Shown here one piece after another: positions 52,238 through 61,473 of a DNA stretch of 64,000 nucleotides; the first letter of the stretch is position 1; each line of letters opens with the position of its first letter. A program made the translations under genes and the position numbers. The stretch covers positions 62,001 through 126,000 of the forward strand of contig JBNLDC010000029.1 of NCBI GenBank assembly GCA_050304135.1. The letters are read 5' to 3'. The DNA comes from JAFGNB01 sp050304135. GTDB taxonomy: Bacteria; Fibrobacterota; Chitinivibrionia; Chitinivibrionales; Chitinispirillaceae. The notes beneath the pieces were generated by a model. It was not told where the DNA came from and ran no database searches. It saw only the letters and a program-made list of their open reading frames with translations.

Positions 52238-54757
52238 TCAGGGGAGAGGAAATCGCCCGGTGCTGAAATTCATCCTTCGTGCAAAATTCAATAATTTGAG
52301 GAGTAATTCCCGTTGATTATCTTCAATATTCCGCATGTCGTTTCCGTTCTCCGAGGCGACCTCTTGGTACAGTTCGGCAACCGGTCCTTCAAGTACCGGG
52401 TGGAAGATGTCTTCGAGACGGTGCTTGGATACCGGAAGCGAAAAGCGGTCAACCGTGTTCAGAAGATACCTGATGCGGTCACAACGGTCGATTGAAAGGT
52501 CGTCGGCAAGCTGATGTAATTCTGCGGTCAGGAGCATTTCCGCCAGATTTCCACTGCGGGAGAGATCAAGGGTACACTTGAAATGTGCCGCCCGCTGGGC
52601 CGTTGCGGCAAGTTCTTTGATACATTGTGCTTCGTTGCCCGGTTGTTCGAGATGGGCGAACTGACTATCCCACTCCTTCTGGAGCTCGAACTCGATAGGT
52701 GCCCTGAAATGGTCGGGAAGTCGGGGATGGAACGACTGAAGCAGCAGCAGATCCTGTTCATTTGTATGCAGCCATGATTCGAATTTAGCCTGGGTGTGCC
52801 TGCCGATTCTGTCGAGATATACCTCGGCGAGGTGGTTACGCAGTGACGGGAAGATGTCCGCAAGTGTGTAGAGCTGCGTATCGGGGTTGCGGTTGAGCCA
52901 GACCGGATCGGTGATGTCGGTTTGTGGAATCCCCTTCCAGGGGAGTACCCAGCCGAACGGTTCCGAACGGTTACTTACATCAATGATCACCAGCCATTCA
53001 CCGGCTTCACCCGACGAGGCATGCTGCAGCTCAACATGAAAAAGGCGCGGCCAGGTGGTTGCAGGTGGTTCGGCAGGATCGGAACTGTCTGAAACAAGAC
53101 TTTCAACATGATACCGGTAGCCGTACTGCTCGTAGCTGCTTTTTCGGGTGACGGCAAGTGCCGCCTCCATTGCTGCTGCAAAGGCAAGCATCCGGTCGTG
53201 AAAAAAATAGGGCAGGATATGCTGTTCAAAGAGGGTTGCTCCCGTGTCGCCATTGAGATTACTCGGTGCCCGGGCAAGATCATGCATGAAGGTTTCAAGC
53301 ACTTCCGCCTGTTTTTTTGGATCGATGCCAAGCTGTAGTGCACGACACGCATACGCAAGGTTCTGCATTGGTTCGATGCCGCTTATTTCGGAAAAAAACC
53401 AGCCGCAGGAGGTATAGGAGAAGAGCATGTATTTCTGCGCTTCGAGCAGACGGAGGAGCAGTTGTTTTTCTTCTGCGGAAGGTTTCTTCTTTGGTTTCTG
53501 CGCGGTGATCAGCCGGTCGAATGTTTTTCGGGTGAAATTGTTGAGAACGGTAGCGTAGCCATCCCGGAGTTTCCACGGATTGATGCCGAATTGTCTGCAG
53601 GTAGTGCTGAAGGTGCTGTCCAGTGATTCCTGCATGGTATCCAGCGCTTCGCGCAGCGGTGCGCGCCACTTCTGGTTCCATCCCTCGCGTCCGCCGGTGG
53701 AACAGCCGCAATCCCTTGTCCATCGCCCCACCCCGTGGGCACAGCTCCATGCGGTTCCTTCACCGAACCCATTTTTCAGGGACACTTCAAATTGCGGTTC
53801 ATGTTCGGCAAGATAGGTGCCGAAGTTGACAGGGTGTATGCCGAGCGAGGGGGCTACATTGGTGAAGAAATAAGCGAGACACATATCACCGAACGGCTTA
53901 TGGTGGCCGAACGTTTCTCCATCGGTGGCGATCACCACGACTTCGTCTTCCCTGGCCGCCGAGGTGTAACAGTCGTTGATACGGTTGCCGAGGGTATGCG
54001 CATCCTGCAGCAGATCGTTGAAACTGATCTCCTTGGAAAGACCCTCATCAAAAAAGAAGGCATCAAGGTACCCGCCGCTCTTTTTTCCCGCTGGGTTGCG
54101 GGAGAATATCCGGTATGGTCGCCGGGTGTCGACGGGCTGCTCACCGGTAGGGACCCAAGATGACGATCCGTCAAGCGGTCGGATGGCCTCCGCCTGCTGC
54201 GGGGCAAGAATGACAAAGGTGAATTCTTCCTCGATGAGACACTGAACGGTTTCCATGTTGATGGCGGTTTCGGCGAGCCATATGCCTTCCGGTTCCCGGT
54301 GGTAGGTTGCTCTGAACGATGCTTTTGCCCAGCGCAGCTGAGTCAGCTGGTCGCGGCGCGAGGCGAGCGGCATAATGATATGGTTGTACACCTGCGCCAC
54401 AGCATTTCCGTGGCCGCCGGAGGCTTTCTTCGCCGCAGTGTCACCTTCGATTATGCGGGCTGTTGTTACCGGATGATGGTGTGCAAGCCACGACATGAGC
54501 GTTGGCCCGAAGTTGAAACTCATGGTGCGGTAGTTATTGTGAATACCGGTGATCATGCCATCGGCATCGAGCAGCCGGGAGTAGCCGTTGGGGCGGTAGC
54601 ACTCGGCGTAAATCCGTTCGTTCCAGTCGTGATGGGGGGCTGCACTCGGTTGCTGTTCGATATAATCAAGCCAGGGGTTTTCCCGGGGGGGCTGATAAAA
54701 ATGACCGTGGATGACTACCCACTTTTTCGCGGTCGGACTCGGTTTAATTCCACGCAT
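52238..54757 (-). CDS. GH57/DUF3536 family protein
   Basis: 839 aa from ATG 54757; the frame opens at 54937, but the start inside the preceding small gene fits a coupled operon. GH57-type barrel motifs: WVVIHGHFYQPPRENPWLDY, GIHNNYRTMSFNFGPTLMSW, IWLAETAINMETVQCL with the likely catalytic Glu, and VVVIATDGETFGHHKPFG with the Asp. The C-terminal half, from about 470, matches DUF3536. GH57 members include amylopullulanases and glycogen-branching enzymes. It lacks a signal peptide, so a cytoplasmic alpha-glucan role is likely. Confidence 0.87.
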   Translation of the reverse strand: MRGIKPSPTAKKWVVIHGHFYQPPRENPWLDYIEQQPSAAPHHDWNERIYAECYRPNGYSRLLDADGMITGIHNNYRTMSFNFGPTLMSWLAHHHPVTTARIIEGDTAAKKASGGHGNAVAQVYNHIIMPLASRRDQLTQLRWAKASFRATYHREPEGIWLAETAINMETVQCLIEEEFTFVILAPQQAEAIRPLDGSSSWVPTGEQPVDTRRPYRIFSRNPAGKKSGGYLDAFFFDEGLSKEISFNDLLQDAHTLGNRINDCYTSAAREDEVVVIATDGETFGHHKPFGDMCLAYFFTNVAPSLGIHPVNFGTYLAEHEPQFEVSLKNGFGEGTAWSCAHGVGRWTRDCGCSTGGREGWNQKWRAPLREALDTMQESLDSTFSTTCRQFGINPWKLRDGYATVLNNFTRKTFDRLITAQKPKKKPSAEEKQLLLRLLEAQKYMLFSYTSCGWFFSEISGIEPMQNLAYACRALQLGIDPKKQAEVLETFMHDLARAPSNLNGDTGATLFEQHILPYFFHDRMLAFAAAMEAALAVTRKSSYEQYGYRYHVESLVSDSSDPAEPPATTWPRLFHVELQHASSGEAGEWLVIIDVSNRSEPFGWVLPWKGIPQTDITDPVWLNRNPDTQLYTLADIFPSLRNHLAEVYLDRIGRHTQAKFESWLHTNEQDLLLLQSFHPRLPDHFRAPIEFELQKEWDSQFAHLEQPGNEAQCIKELAATAQRAAHFKCTLDLSRSGNLAEMLLTAELHQLADDLSIDRCDRIRYLLNTVDRFSLPVSKHRLEDIFHPVLEGPVAELYQEVASENGNDMRNIEDNQRELLLKLLNFARRMNFSTGRFPLP

Positions 54758-54989
54758 AGGGAGTTCCGTCGGGGTTGGTGACGGTTTTGCCTTCGAGCCG
54801 GCGCTTGAGAATGTCAATTCCCTGAGCGATGATGTCCGTACGCTCGTGGTAAACATTATCAAACCACGCCTCGGTTTCCTGGTTGACGCGGGTATAACAT
54901 TTATCTCCGATCCGCTTATCGCCGATCTGGATTTCAATGGTGCTTTTTTCGTTATTGATAATGACGTTTCTGAGCCATCTGATGCTCAT
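54744..54989 (-). CDS. Small conserved-looking protein upstream of the GH57 gene
   Basis: 81 aa. ATG 54989 follows AGGAG closely. The upstream open frame to 55592 overlaps the TPR gene and is not credible. Pattern: SIRWLRNVIINNEKSTIEIQ, then RTDIIAQGIDILKRRLEGK. There are no membrane segments and the protein is mildly basic. It overlaps the GH57 gene by 14 bases, implying coupling. No family is recognised. Confidence 0.6.
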   Translation of the reverse strand: MSIRWLRNVIINNEKSTIEIQIGDKRIGDKCYTRVNQETEAWFDNVYHERTDIIAQGIDILKRRLEGKTVTNPDGTPYAWN

Positions 54990-55044
54990 CCTGCTTCTCC
55001 TCTGTTGTTTCGGACGGTTTGCCGTCAGGCTTAAAAGTACGTTG

Positions 55045-56727
55045 TTACGGAGATGTTTGTTCTGTTTTTTTCTTTGGTATTCCTGCCAGAAGCACTCGTG
55101 CACGTGTGGTGAACTGATCCGCCGGAAAATCAAGAACGAGCCGCTCCAGCAGAGGGCGCGCTTCCTGGTAGGCGTGATGCCGGACCAGTGCATCGGCAAG
55201 GAAATACAGATATTCCGGTTCTCCGGTCGCGGGGGCGCACCGCAGAGTTGCCACCGCCTCTCCGTATTCTGTAATGTCAATAAATGCACGGGCGATACGA
55301 AGACCGATACGCCAGTCTTCAGCAGCAGTGTCAACTGAGCCGCAGAACTGCGCGGCAGCCTTTTTCGGGTCACCCTTATACAAAGTATATTCGATTCGGA
55401 TGAATTTGGCAAGCGTCTCGGGGGTGTCGGCAAGGCGCAGGAGCCAGTACCGGTATTCCTGCAACCGGCTCCGTTCGGCGGGAGCGATGCCGGTGCCGAT
55501 CGTGCCAAGCAGTGCTGCAGCGCTGTCGGTGGCCCCGCAGAAGAGGAGCACCCGGAACTGCCACAGGGAATGAAGGGCTTGATTTCGTGCAAGACGGGTG
55601 GAAGGGTCGGTAATTAACCGGCGCGCGGCCGCAAGACTGTCCGAAAAGAGTTGCAGCTTTATGAGCAGGGTATCGCGGGTGATGGAGGGGGGGAGTTTAC
55701 TGAGTTGTACGGACGCTTTTTTCAGATTGCCGAGCGAGAGATAGAGTTCAATGGCTTCGCGCTGCCGGATTGTGGTCTCAAGGCCGCTTTTTTCGAGCCA
55801 TACCGCTGCGCTGTCGGGTTTGTCCATGGCACGGTAGGCGGTGGAGAGCAGTACTGCGGCTTGCTGTGCAAGTTCTTTACTGCAGTGTTGGTGGAGGAGT
55901 GTTTTTCCGGCGGCAAGCGCCGCTCCGTACGCCCGGTTTCCTATGCAGGTATGCCCGGCGGCAAGCAGCAGAGGGCAGCGCAGTGCCGGATCTTCCTCAA
56001 GGGTCAGTATTGCTGTAATCTGTCTGTCGTGAAGCTGTCGGCGGCCGTACTGATCAATAATCCATCTCCGCAGCCCGGTAGAGTCCGCATGCGGGGCGGC
56101 GGCAATCTGATCGGCGAACTGTTGCAGTAGTGAATCGGTGAGTGACGCACTGGCACCTGCCAGCAGTTGTTCAAAGCGGTTCAATGCAAGTGGCCGGAGC
56201 TGGGGTCTGCCGGTGATTATCCGGTAGAAAAGTGCGGGCATCGGAGCAAAATCATCAAGGACCTCTTTTGTTTCGATCCACTGAAGGAGCTGGTACTCTC
56301 CAAGGGAGTGGTTCTCGTCGAGTATCCGCAGCAGGGTATCCATGCGGCCGGTTGCCCCGGACTGCCGGTACGCGAGAAAAAGAGCATTGAGCGACCGATG
56401 GGTCTGTTTCCAGCTGCGCAGCAGCGAGGTCCGGACTGCGGTGTTTTTTCGAAGTACCGGATGCTGGAATGCGCAAATGAGCAGGGTGTCGTGCACCGGA
56501 AAAAGCTGTGCATAGGATGTCACCACTGATGCAGCATCATGGCCTTTAAGGGTTGCGATAAGCGAGCAGAGACACGATTCTTCCGGTGGCGTTGTTCCCG
56601 CCTGCGGTTGTTCAAGTTGTTGCAGGGTGCCGGCAAGAGTTATTGGACGGGAGCAGGCACCATATGCGTCACCGGCGATTCCCGCCGTCACAACAAACAG
56701 GGTAGAGAGTAGCAGTTGTTTCATCAT
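55045..56727 (-). CDS. Secreted TPR-like protein, partner of the Omp85 protein
   Basis: 560 aa. ATG 56727 overlaps the stop of the Omp85 gene (ATGATGA). The signal peptide is LLLSTLFVVTAGIAGDAYGA. The rest is helical repeats of 30-40 residues (LLRSWKQTHRSLNALFLAYR, ALAAGKTLLHQHCSKELAQQ, YFLADALVRHHAYQEARPLL), degenerate TPR or Sel1-like. It may be periplasmic. Its coupling to an outer-membrane assembly-type protein suggests the two act together. No enzymatic motif is seen. Confidence 0.72.
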   Translation of the reverse strand: MMKQLLLSTLFVVTAGIAGDAYGACSRPITLAGTLQQLEQPQAGTTPPEESCLCSLIATLKGHDAASVVTSYAQLFPVHDTLLICAFQHPVLRKNTAVRTSLLRSWKQTHRSLNALFLAYRQSGATGRMDTLLRILDENHSLGEYQLLQWIETKEVLDDFAPMPALFYRIITGRPQLRPLALNRFEQLLAGASASLTDSLLQQFADQIAAAPHADSTGLRRWIIDQYGRRQLHDRQITAILTLEEDPALRCPLLLAAGHTCIGNRAYGAALAAGKTLLHQHCSKELAQQAAVLLSTAYRAMDKPDSAAVWLEKSGLETTIRQREAIELYLSLGNLKKASVQLSKLPPSITRDTLLIKLQLFSDSLAAARRLITDPSTRLARNQALHSLWQFRVLLFCGATDSAAALLGTIGTGIAPAERSRLQEYRYWLLRLADTPETLAKFIRIEYTLYKGDPKKAAAQFCGSVDTAAEDWRIGLRIARAFIDITEYGEAVATLRCAPATGEPEYLYFLADALVRHHAYQEARPLLERLVLDFPADQFTTRARVLLAGIPKKKTEQTSP

Positions 56728-58445
56728 GGTGTGCCGGCGGGGGGTGCCGTGGTGCGGGTAGCTGCCGCGAACCGGTTGCTGAAACCGACATGCAGCCGTC
56801 CCGGACTTCTGGTATCCCGGATATTTCGTGCCCATTCAATTGCGATCATACCGATGCCTGCGGGAATACGGATACCGATGCCGTACCCCAGCAGTTTGCT
56901 GTAGGGAACATCGGGTCCGGGGGGGGCGGTGAATCCCAGCCCGCCGTCGGAAAAAAGAAATACTGCCGCCTGTGCTTGAAAATAATACAACACCTCCATC
57001 TGCCCGTACAGAACACTTCTGAAAGCGAATTCATCTTCGCGGTAGCCGCGCAGTGAACCGTTACCACCCACACGGTATAGTTCTGCGGCAACAAGGTTCG
57101 ATTCCCGCGAGATGATGTGGCCGGAAACACCGCGCAGCTGCAGCGCCAGATGGTAGGGCAGCGGCAGGTGCACCCCGGCCGAAAAATCGATATGGGACCG
57201 GTTGTAGGTTCGTTCCTTGCGGGTGAAACCGCTTCCGGTCGCAATTGAAAGCTCCCGGCTCCAACGGCCGTCACCGGGTGGCTCACCTTTTCTGATGAGC
57301 ACCAGATCCGCTCCTGTAAAGGTGTTGCCTCCGCCGGCTGTGGTATCCTTGCGCGAGACATTATGTGCCATCACCGTGACGCCGGTCTGCCACCGCAGCG
57401 CCGGTTCAAGGAAAAAACCGAGTTTTCCGTACAGATACCCGAACTCATCGCTGACCACTTCCAGACCGCCATTCACATCGGTGGTAAACGAGAGACCGAG
57501 CAACCACGGTCGTGCAAAACGCAGATCAAGCCGTTGACGGGACCGGTCACCGGTATAGGTCAGAAGAGCTTCCTCACCCGCATGAAACAGGTTGGTGAAA
57601 TTGAACTGCACTTCGCCGTTGATCCGTGGCGCCTCTCCTGTTTGTGCTTCTAGTGCCGCAGCTCCGTCGAAACCGAGGCCCGACCGGTCGGTGATGAAAA
57701 ACGGCACTGTGATTCCGTCGCCGGAGGTATCGGTCGTTACGGTAACCGGCTGTGCGGCAACCGATGCGATGTACGAGCGGCTTTCGAGCCGTTCGATTGA
57801 ATTGATTATCGTCCGGTGATCAAAGAGCGCTCCCGCCCGGACGGCAAGGTCATGGCGCAGCAGACGCTCATTGGTAGAGTACGTTCCCTGTAACCGGGGA
57901 GCCGCAAAACGGTAGCGGTTTTCGGGGGAGATATGAAACACCGTGGTCAGGGTGTCGGGATTTTCCGTGTGGTGCAGATCAACAGTGACGGATGCGAACG
58001 GGTGACCATTATCGGTAAAGACCCGCATGAGCTCATTCGCCCGTCGGCCGGTAATGGCGGCGTCATACGGATAGGTTTCGGGGTCCGGAGGCGGCAGGAG
58101 GAGTGAATCGGCTGCCGAGGAGGGGTTGCAGACAATCTCCTCCCCGGTTATCGTTGCCCGACGGCCGGGGAGGAATGACCAGAGCGGCAAGGTGGTGTCG
58201 ATGACCGGATGGAAATAACCGAGTGAGTCGAGATAGTGCTGTACTGCCGTTAGAGCGCGGTTGCGGTAGTTCGGGGGAGTGCCCCCCTTTTTTCTTTTGT
58301 TCACCCGGGAGTCTGTTTTTGGTATCTTACGCAGCAGGGTGGTACAGTTGAACTGTTTTCGGGAAGGACTGCTGCAGTGGCAGGTGGAGTCGGTAATGAT
58401 GATATATGCCGCTGAGTCCATGTGCGGTGTGGCGGCGAGGAGCAA
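56724..58445 (-). CDS. Omp85/BamA-like outer-membrane protein
   Basis: The frame visible from TTG 58445 gives 573 aa. A POTRA-like region (about 60-240: AVQHYLDSLGYFHPVID, ERLESRSYIASVAAQPVTV) is followed by the 16-strand surface-antigen barrel. The conserved loop 6 region is YRVGGNGSLRGYREDEFAFR, and the end is LHVGFSNRF plus a tail. The open frame continues upstream and would give a better signal peptide (FSPLIFVLSATGLLLAATP) if translation began at an ATT at 58484-58482, five bases after AGGAGG. It resembles TamA-type proteins more than the essential BamA. Confidence 0.82.
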   Translation of the reverse strand: MLLAATPHMDSAAYIIITDSTCHCSSPSRKQFNCTTLLRKIPKTDSRVNKRKKGGTPPNYRNRALTAVQHYLDSLGYFHPVIDTTLPLWSFLPGRRATITGEEIVCNPSSAADSLLLPPPDPETYPYDAAITGRRANELMRVFTDNGHPFASVTVDLHHTENPDTLTTVFHISPENRYRFAAPRLQGTYSTNERLLRHDLAVRAGALFDHRTIINSIERLESRSYIASVAAQPVTVTTDTSGDGITVPFFITDRSGLGFDGAAALEAQTGEAPRINGEVQFNFTNLFHAGEEALLTYTGDRSRQRLDLRFARPWLLGLSFTTDVNGGLEVVSDEFGYLYGKLGFFLEPALRWQTGVTVMAHNVSRKDTTAGGGNTFTGADLVLIRKGEPPGDGRWSRELSIATGSGFTRKERTYNRSHIDFSAGVHLPLPYHLALQLRGVSGHIISRESNLVAAELYRVGGNGSLRGYREDEFAFRSVLYGQMEVLYYFQAQAAVFLFSDGGLGFTAPPGPDVPYSKLLGYGIGIRIPAGIGMIAIEWARNIRDTRSPGRLHVGFSNRFAAATRTTAPPAGTP

Positions 58446-58577
58446 TCCTGTTGCCGAAAGAACAAAAATCAGTGGTGAAAAAATAACACCCTCCTGTCGA
58501 ACCGGACGGATACCGACGTTTACAGGCTGATTCAGGTAAGGTGGTGAAGTACGGTGTACACTGCGGATCGGGTGGTA

Positions 58578-58976
58578 TCAACCACCCTGACGTTTACGCC
58601 GCTCAAGGATCTCTTTGCCCTTGACCGAGTATTTCGCGACCGGTACCTCTTCGAGTCGTTCAATCGGAATCGGTTCACCGGTTACTTTACAAGTACCGTA
58701 GACGCCCTCTTCGATACGCTCCAGTGCTTCATCGATCTGTTCGAGGTATTTCTGCTGCCGTTCGGCCAGACCCATCGAGAATTCACGACCGTAGGAAAGC
58801 GACGCGACATCACCAAGATGGTAACTGTAGCGGGAAATCTCTCCGGAGGAGTCTGAAATGGATTTTTTGAGGTTGCTCTGCTGCAGTTCATCCATCTCCT
58901 CGAGCACTTTGTTTTTTTCTGCAAGAAGCTTGTCTTTGAAATGTTGCAGCTGTTTTTTCGTAAGTTTCTTATTCAT
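58578..58976 (-). CDS. DksA/TraR-family protein lacking most zinc cysteines
   Basis: 132 aa from ATG 58976, behind a GGAGG about ten bases upstream. The N-terminal coiled coil (LTKKQLQHFKDKLLAEKNKV) and the C-terminal segment YGTCKVTGEPIPIERLEEVP match DksA/TraR. Of the four zinc Cys (CxxC...CxxC), only the first is kept; the others are Thr, Tyr and Lys. DksA binds the RNA polymerase secondary channel and modulates rRNA and stress promoters; cysteine-poor variants are known in Bacteroidetes. It is divergent from thiC. Confidence 0.88.
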   Translation of the reverse strand: MNKKLTKKQLQHFKDKLLAEKNKVLEEMDELQQSNLKKSISDSSGEISRYSYHLGDVASLSYGREFSMGLAERQQKYLEQIDEALERIEEGVYGTCKVTGEPIPIERLEEVPVAKYSVKGKEILERRKRQGG

Positions 58977-59240
58977 CCTTGCCTCCCATGGAGTACCGGC
59001 CGGAAAAATAGTAAAAATAGATCCGCTCCGGTGCAAATACAACGATTTCTCCATAATTGTAAATTCTCCCCCCATAACCGGTCACACTTTATCTATTTTT
59101 AAGTACCTTTTTGATGAAATACATCAAAAAACAGGGTTTAAGGGATATTTCAGGCTGTTGTCGCAACCGGCGGCACAACTGGTTTTCAACGGTACCCTGC
59201 CGGTGAAAACCGGAGATTTTCGGAGAGAGAAAACTAACTG

Positions 59241-60518
59241 ATGACGAGAATAGACGAAGCACGATCCGGCAACATTACTCCTGAACTTACGGCTGCGGCC
59301 AGGCGGGAGGGAATCGATCCGGAAAAGTTCACCGCGGCAGTCGCGGAAGGAACCATTGTTGTAATTAAAAACCGGCAGCGTTCCATTGATCCGCTGGTGA
59401 TCGGCAGCTCCACCCGCATCAAGGTCAATGCGAATATAGGGACCTCCTCGTCACTTTCAGATATTGATGAGGAACTTGAAAAACTGCAGGTGGCGATCCG
59501 CCACGGCGCCGATGCAATCATGGATCTTTCCACTGCGGGAGACCTGGCCGAGATCCGCAAACGGTTGATTGCGGAGTGTCCGGTGGCGGTGGGAACCGTT
59601 CCTCTTTACGAAATGGCATTGCGCGCACGGAACCGCGGGAAATCGGTGCTTGATCTTACCGCCGACGATATGTTCGAAGTGGTTGAGGATCACTGCAGGG
59701 AAGGTGTTGATTTTCTGACGCTGCATTGCGGGGTTACCCGCCATACGGTCGCCCGGTTCAAAGAAGTCAAACGGCTTGCCGGTGCCACAAGCAGGGGCGG
59801 TACGATCATAATGGAGTGGATACACTGCAATAACAGGGAAAACCCTCTCTATGAGCAGTACGACCGGCTTCTTGAACTCTGCAGAAGCTATGATGTCGCG
59901 GTGAGTCTGGGTGACGGATTCCGTCCCGGTGCTCTGGCCGATGCAACCGACCGGGTGCAGATTGAGGAGCTGGTGCTTCTCGGTGAACTGGTCAAACGGG
60001 CACGGGAGAAAGGGGTCGGGGTCTTTGTGGAGGGACCCGGTCATGTACCGCTTCATGAGGTAGCCACCAACATAAAAATTCAGAAACCACTCTGCGGCGG
60101 TGCGCCGTTTTACGTGCTCGGACCACTGGTGACCGATGTAAGTCCGGGTTACGACCATATCTCCGGTGCCATCGGGGGAGCGCTGGCGGGAATGGCCGGT
60201 GCGGATTTCCTCTGTTACGTCACTCCCGCCGAACATCTGCGGTTGCCTTCGGTTGAGGATGTCAAGGAGGGTGTCATTGCTTCGAGGATCGCCGCGCATG
60301 CGGCTGATATCGCCCGGGGGTATCCGGGAGCAATGGAGTGGGATCGTTCGATTACTCAGGCGAAAATCGATCTTGACTGGGAGCGGATGCTCTCACTCTG
60401 TATCGATCCGGAAAAAGCCCGCGCCTATCGTCAATCGCTGCCGCCGAGCGACAATGAAAATCTTTGCAGCATGTGCGGTGAGTTTTGCGCGATCAAGCGG
60501 TCGCATAACGTAGTGTAG
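59241..60518 (+). CDS. thiC: Phosphomethylpyrimidine synthase ThiC
   Basis: 425 aa, the short bacterial/archaeal type. It converts AIR to HMP-P in thiamine synthesis using a [4Fe-4S] cluster and SAM. Signatures: FVEGPGHVPLHEVATNIKIQ, FYVLGPLVTDVSPGYDHISG, AIGGALAGMAGADFLCYVTP and the cluster site CSMCGEFC near residue 409. That spacing is CX2CX3C, one residue shorter than in the long E. coli-type enzyme. GAGAGA precedes the ATG. I see no THI-box (TPP riboswitch) in the 165 bases upstream. PrmA follows after nine bases. Confidence 0.96.
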   Translation: MTRIDEARSGNITPELTAAARREGIDPEKFTAAVAEGTIVVIKNRQRSIDPLVIGSSTRIKVNANIGTSSSLSDIDEELEKLQVAIRHGADAIMDLSTAGDLAEIRKRLIAECPVAVGTVPLYEMALRARNRGKSVLDLTADDMFEVVEDHCREGVDFLTLHCGVTRHTVARFKEVKRLAGATSRGGTIIMEWIHCNNRENPLYEQYDRLLELCRSYDVAVSLGDGFRPGALADATDRVQIEELVLLGELVKRAREKGVGVFVEGPGHVPLHEVATNIKIQKPLCGGAPFYVLGPLVTDVSPGYDHISGAIGGALAGMAGADFLCYVTPAEHLRLPSVEDVKEGVIASRIAAHAADIARGYPGAMEWDRSITQAKIDLDWERMLSLCIDPEKARAYRQSLPPSDNENLCSMCGEFCAIKRSHNVV

Positions 60519-60527
60519 CGTGAGTAT

Positions 60528-61412
60528 ATGAAGGAATATTACCGGGTATGCGGTTTCCTGCCGTCGAGTGAGTGCGAACTGGCGGTTGCCCGCTGGTACG
60601 GTGCCGGGATGGCGGGGTGCGAGGAACGCGAGCGGGACGACGGTACAACGGCGGTAACGGTGTATTTCACTGATGCGGCGACTGCCGGAAAAACGGCCGA
60701 GGAACTGCGCCGGTATCAGCCGGAAACGACGGTCGTGTGTGAACCGGTTGTCAACGAGGACTGGAACGCGCAGTGGCGCGAAAGCATGCAGCCGGCGCGT
60801 CTTGCGGAGCACTGGTGGGTTTCTCCGGTGTGGCTGGAGCCGTCGTGTGCTCCGGGTGACCGGTGGATCAGGATCGAGCCGAAAATGGCCTTCGGTACCG
60901 GACATCACGAGACTACCCGACTTGCCGCTCAGGCGCTTATCGATCCCGGTACCCCTGTCGTAACCAGCACGCTTCTTGATATCGGTACCGGTTCGGGAGT
61001 GCTCTGTTTCGTTGCGGCGATGCTCGGCGCGGCCGCCTGTACCGGTGTGGAAATCGACCCCGACTGCAGGGAAAATCTCGCTGAAAACGTGCGGGAAAAT
61101 GGTATCGACGGGCAGTGTTCGTTTGTCATCGGGTCGCTTGACTGTCTGACCGATTCGCATTGTTTTGACGTTATCGTCATGAACATGATACACACTGAAT
61201 CGGCACCACTACTGGGCCGGTGCAGGGAACTGATCGCTCCCGGCGGTATGCTCGTGTGGTCGGGTATTCTTGCCGAAGAGCACGACCGGGCAGTTGATGC
61301 GGCCCGGGAACACGGTTTTGTTCTGGTTCGTCAGACCCGTGAGAATGAGTGGTGGTGCGGCAGATTTACCGTTGGGCCCGGATACCGCAGTAGACAGAAT
61401 ACAATTCATTAA
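60528..61412 (+). CDS. prmA: Ribosomal protein L11 methyltransferase-like protein
   Basis: 294 aa. The catalytic half has KMAFGTGHHETTRLAAQALI, motif I LLDIGTGSGVLCFVAA, VEIDPDCRENLAENV and DVIVMNMIHTESAPLL, as in PrmA. The N-terminal domain (about 1-95) would recognise L11. The Asn-x-x-x motif (NMIH) is a variant of the usual form. It is ten bases downstream of thiC; translation probably uses a weak RBS. Confidence 0.87.
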   Translation: MKEYYRVCGFLPSSECELAVARWYGAGMAGCEERERDDGTTAVTVYFTDAATAGKTAEELRRYQPETTVVCEPVVNEDWNAQWRESMQPARLAEHWWVSPVWLEPSCAPGDRWIRIEPKMAFGTGHHETTRLAAQALIDPGTPVVTSTLLDIGTGSGVLCFVAAMLGAAACTGVEIDPDCRENLAENVRENGIDGQCSFVIGSLDCLTDSHCFDVIVMNMIHTESAPLLGRCRELIAPGGMLVWSGILAEEHDRAVDAAREHGFVLVRQTRENEWWCGRFTVGPGYRSRQNTIH

Positions 61413-61473
61413 CATAATCAGGGTTATCAGGCAACTCCCGGGTGTACCGGGGCAGCTATTCAGGAGTAAAGCT

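Noticed and set aside
54990..55592. Upstream extension of the small gene before the GH57 protein
   Set aside because: It runs antisense-like in another frame of the TPR gene; a good ribosome-binding site and start exist at 54989.
59076..59240. TPP riboswitch upstream of thiC
   Set aside because: The conserved CTGAGA and ACCTGATC elements are not present in the gap.
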